From Isochrysis galbana (lineage: Eukaryota > Haptophyta > Isochrysidales > Isochrysidaceae): a DNA stretch of 64,000 nt. The notes beneath the pieces are model-generated. The model had not been told where the DNA came from. It was given only the letters and a program-made list of their open reading frames with translations, and did no database searches. Where the stretch lies: contig CM030935.1 in NCBI GenBank assembly GCA_018136815.1, forward strand, positions 1,236,204 to 1,300,203. Reading direction: 5' to 3'. The position numbers and the translations under genes are program-made. Below, piece by piece: positions 61,348 to 64,000 of this stretch; the first letter of the stretch is position 1, and every line of letters starts with the position of its first letter.

Positions 61348-62465
61348 ATGGTAGACACAGTCAGACCCGACTTCTACTATGATCTTTCAGACATATTCCC
61401 GCAAGCAACAACCAACGACTCTTTCACGGCCGCGTCAGCTGCCGGCTCGATCGAACGGCCCTCTGCCTACGAGCCAGTACAACTAAGTTTATACTTAGTT
61501 CGCCCATGGGGGGGCACGAGCCCCCCTCTCTCTCCACTCCTCCCCTGCCATGGGGGAGGAACCACCCACTCTCCTGGCACGCCTGATGGCTTGCCAGGAG
61601 CACACTGCCATGCTGACCCATTCCTCTCCCCACAAGCACGCCTGACTCGCCCGCCCTGGCCTGTCGTGGCCAGCCCATCCCTCTGACCAGCCCCTCCTCC
61701 CCCTGGGCCCCCCTGTTCAGGACCCCCCAGCCAGCTCCAGTGGACCCGCAGGGGCTCGGAGCGCCAGCGAGGGAGAGGCAGGAGGGGCCAGGGCCATGCC
61801 CCAGCCTCACCTGCCCCCTGAGCTGCGCTCCCAGGCCCCTGCTGGCCATTTGGGGACCTGAAGAGGGGCCGCAGGCGCGCGCCATGGGCCCCCGCCGCAG
61901 GGAAGAGAGGAGGAAAAGGGAAGAGGGAGGGGAGGGGGGAGCGGCAGCTCCCCCCTCCGGCAGAAACGTGTCTTCTCGCCCCGTTTGGGTAAGAGAAGAC
62001 GGGGGCGCCAGAGCCAGGAGGGAAGGGCCGCGGCTCGCCGCGGCCACTCGCTCTAGCGAGGGAGATTAGCGCTTCTGGGCTCCTATCTCACGAGTGCCCC
62101 CCCCCCCCGCGTTGCTTTTACCCGAAAGGGGTTTTCCCCCAGCGTGGACTCGAGGAGAGGACGCGCTGGGGTGCGCGGGGCCGGTGCATGCACTGGGGGG
62201 AGGACAAATATCGAGGGGAGGGGGCAATGCCCCCACCCCCCGGTATCACTCGGACACCTGGCCCGTCAGGCATGGCGGGATTCCGGGACTGAGACGTTAT
62301 GTCCAATTAGCTAGTGGGGTTGGCTAGGATATAACATTGATTATTATATTTGCCTACGAGCCAGTAGTCATCGCGTGTTCGACAGAAAAGGCCCCCTCTT
62401 TGTTTTGGTACACAGAGAATTCCCGCTCAACTTGCGATACCCTCGACACAACCTCAGGCGTGTGA
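61348..62465 (+). pseudogene. Short ORF interrupted by the complete retroposon copy
   Basis: 61348-61479 encodes 44 codons (MVDTVRPDFYYDLSDIFPQA onward). The frame is then broken by the 871-bp element at 61480-62350 plus one copy of the 16-bp target duplication. 62367-62465 continues for 32 codons plus a stop in the matching frame. So the pre-insertion allele would be an uninterrupted 76-codon ORF. The protein is not recognised. Because frame is conserved across the site, the ORF may have been real, but its brevity allows chance. Confidence 0.45.
61480..62350 (+). mobile_element. Complete retroposon-like element, 871 bp, with 16-bp target duplication
   Basis: TGCCTACGAGCCAGTA occurs at 61464-61479 and 62351-62366, directly flanking. 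The element starts with C plus the palindromic AACTAAGTTTATACTTAGTT, then a GGGGCACGAGCCCC palindrome, a middle module with GCCAGCGAGGGAGAGGCAGG, a module opening TTTTACCCGAAAGGGG, and a conserved end (CAATTAGCTAGTGGGGTTGG, TAGGATATAACATT) with an AT-rich tail. No credible ORF: long frames are bias-driven. Variable-length AT tails, 5'-truncated copies and a long target duplication point to reverse-transcribed (SINE-like) spread using another element's machinery. At least seven fragments elsewhere in the window belong to it. Confidence 0.85.
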
Positions 62466-63185
62466 AAGTTTATCGCGCTGGATGCCAGGAAGCAGCCAGG
62501 GCGGCAACAAAAAGCAGGAGGGTCATGACAGACAGTGAGAGAGACAGTGGTACAGGGGTGAGGGAGGTCAGAACCTGGGACACCTGGGGGCACTGGGGAA
62601 CTCAAGATACCCCTGGGGCACGGTGATTCTACAACGATCACACACGCACAAACCCTTACATATACCCCACCACGGTTCTTTGGATAATACTCTGAGACAA
62701 ACAGGAAGGCGTGCGAGGGAACAAAGAAGGAATCAAGGATTTAGGGAATCGGCGAGTATTGCCTTAGTATGAGCCGATGAAGCGTCGTGAGTGTTGATGA
62801 AGGTGAGATTCCTTAGGTGCACTAAGTCGATCTAGAGTGAGCTGAGATCCCCAAGATGAAGGCGAGGTCTAGAAGTCGATGTGCAAATGACTCGGGAACC
62901 CCAAGAACTCGATGTGCATCGACTGCAGATGATAATGTAGAGAAGAGTCCAGAAGGTGGTGCACATGATGAAAGAGGCTGATGACTTGATGAAAAGGAAT
63001 CTGGCAGACAAAGTTATCGGTAAAGCCGATTCTATCGGTAAGGACCAATGGGTTGTGTTGGCAGATGACGGCACTCTGTGATAAAGTTGTATTCTTGCCC
63101 AGCCTTTTCAGGGTTAGTAGAGGCCAGAATTGCGTCACGCAGACACATGCGATCAAATATCTCAGAGAGTCCAGTCATTGTTGCA
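62466..63185. other. No supported gene
   Basis: On the minus strand 63175-63032 reads MTGLSEIFDRMCLRDAIL to a stop; a second frame follows. Possibly a degraded transposon ORF, but without a motif I can name. Confidence 0.35.
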
Positions 63186-63910
63186 CAACTAAGTTTATAC
63201 TTAGTTCGCCCATGGGGGGGCACGAGCCCCCCCCTCCCCCCTCTCTCCACTCCTCCCCTGCCATGGGGGAGGAACCACCCACTCTCCTGGCATGCCCGGG
63301 AAAAAGCACCGGGGGGGGGGGGAGGAACTCTCGTCAACAAAGAGGAACGGCCCTTACCAGCTCGCGCCGTGGGCGATTCTCGAGAAATAAGTGGCCGCGA
63401 CTCGAGTAACCTGTGCCACTCCTAGGGTACTCTCCTCGACCTTGGGTCACTTCCTTCTCTCTCCCTCCTGTCGCCAGCCGCCCCCTACCCGTTTGCTAAC
63501 GCAAACAGGGCCTGTTTCTCACCGCACTCCGTCGGGGGGGGTGCAAAATCCCCCCTCTCCCTCTCTCCACTCTCACCCCGCGTCGTCCCTGTGGCGCGTC
63601 GCCATGCGCGCGCCCTGGCCTGCTCTCAGAGGTCCTGTGGGGGCTCCCAGAGGGCCAGCAGGGCAGCTCAGGGGGCAGTGGAGGCTGGGGCTCAGCCCCT
63701 GGCCCCCCCTGCCTCTCCCACGCTTGCCACGCTGGTCATGGGAGCCTCTCAGAGGCCCCTGTATGCCTGGCGACCAGGGACAGGGGGGGAGTCAGCTCGA
63801 GGGCAGGCCCAATGCGGGCGTGGGAGTGCGGCTCGCGGCCCGCGCCCACTGGGGGTCTGGGCTGTCTTGTTGAGTGCCCTGCCCCTGCCAAAGGGCAGGG
63901 GCTGGGGTTG
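63186..63910. mobile_element. Retroposon-like family: head fragment and reversed middle module
   Basis: 63186-63300 is a head copy nearly identical to 61480-61600 (CAACTAAGTTTATACTTAGT, CATGGGGGAGGAACCACCCA). 63640-63740 is the middle module in minus orientation (GGGCAGCTCAGGGGGCAGTG, CCTGCCTCTCCCACGC). CAGCCCCTGGCC... and the hairpin CCCCTGCCAAAGGGCAGGGG at 63882 also recall 21840 and 31380. Confidence 0.65.
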
Positions 63911-64000
63911 AATGTACGGGCCCACCCCGGGGGGTGTCCGCGATGGAGAGAGGGGGGCGCGAGGCCCCCATTGACCCCCACTTATAAAAGTAGGTTGAGT

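Noticed and set aside
61424..62047. 207-codon minus ORF inside the retroposon
   Set aside because: Not preserved in other copies of the element (indels between 9.4, 31.5 and 63 kb copies) and composition-driven.

Overview
The window is nuclear DNA of a eukaryote. Genes are broken by GT-AG introns in preserved phase, flank very long pyrimidine/purine, poly-C and microsatellite tracts, and lie far apart among repeats. A flagellar protein (CFAP65) shows a lineage that builds motile flagella. The hybrid histidine kinase, an AP2-like protein and GC-rich coding DNA with AT-rich repeat pockets suggest a free-living protist, probably a microalga (haptophyte or stramenopile-like). That placement is inference; no marker gene here fixes the taxon.

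Genes I can name or describe, left to right: CFAP65 5' end (minus, 1-1381); WW-domain coiled-coil protein (2335-4911); AP2-like protein (7585-8952); RING plus LON-substrate-binding protein, 2 exons (minus, 11062-12179); a phage-type DNA methylase fragment cut by a 100-N gap (13556-13848); an ankyrin exon and an acidic SIM-containing protein (minus, 14218-16462) between inverted repeats; a PAS hybrid histidine kinase with receiver (18597-20939); a frameshifted ClpP-like gene (22455-23559); an unrecognised two-exon gene, perhaps a transposase (24515-26842); the mitochondrial phosphate carrier in 4 exons (minus, 28459-30061); a Tudor-like/armadillo protein in 4 exons (minus, 37154-39908); a TIR-bounded BED/hAT-like relic (41483-43991); a cysteine-rich type I membrane protein, 2 exons (minus, 45621-46799); NAD(P)HX epimerase (47668-48474); a coiled-coil possibly transposon-encoded protein (minus, 53761-54657); a hypothetical gene (56275-56871); a hAT C-terminal fragment (minus, 58159-58527); and a phospholipid methyltransferase-like membrane enzyme (minus, 59886-60638).

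About half of the window is repeats that can be sorted into families by comparison within the window. One is a retroposon-like family, with a complete 871-bp copy at 61480-62350 flanked by a 16-bp target duplication. Another is a hairpin/foldback family with a 167-bp inverted repeat at 23846-24362 and inverted copies around 14.2-16.5 kb. A third carries the motif TTTTGACGGAACGCGACTT next to a tiny membrane-peptide ORF. There are also a four-hairpin array at 33.6-34.2 kb, a recurrent G-quadruplex/oligo-A module, and Ty3/gypsy and hAT debris.

The named genes do not form one pathway. They are ordinary housekeeping, signalling and cytoskeletal genes in a repeat-rich region. The most interesting signals are the repeat families that touch coding sequence or splice sites. 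All identifications come from reading the sequence only; no database search was run.
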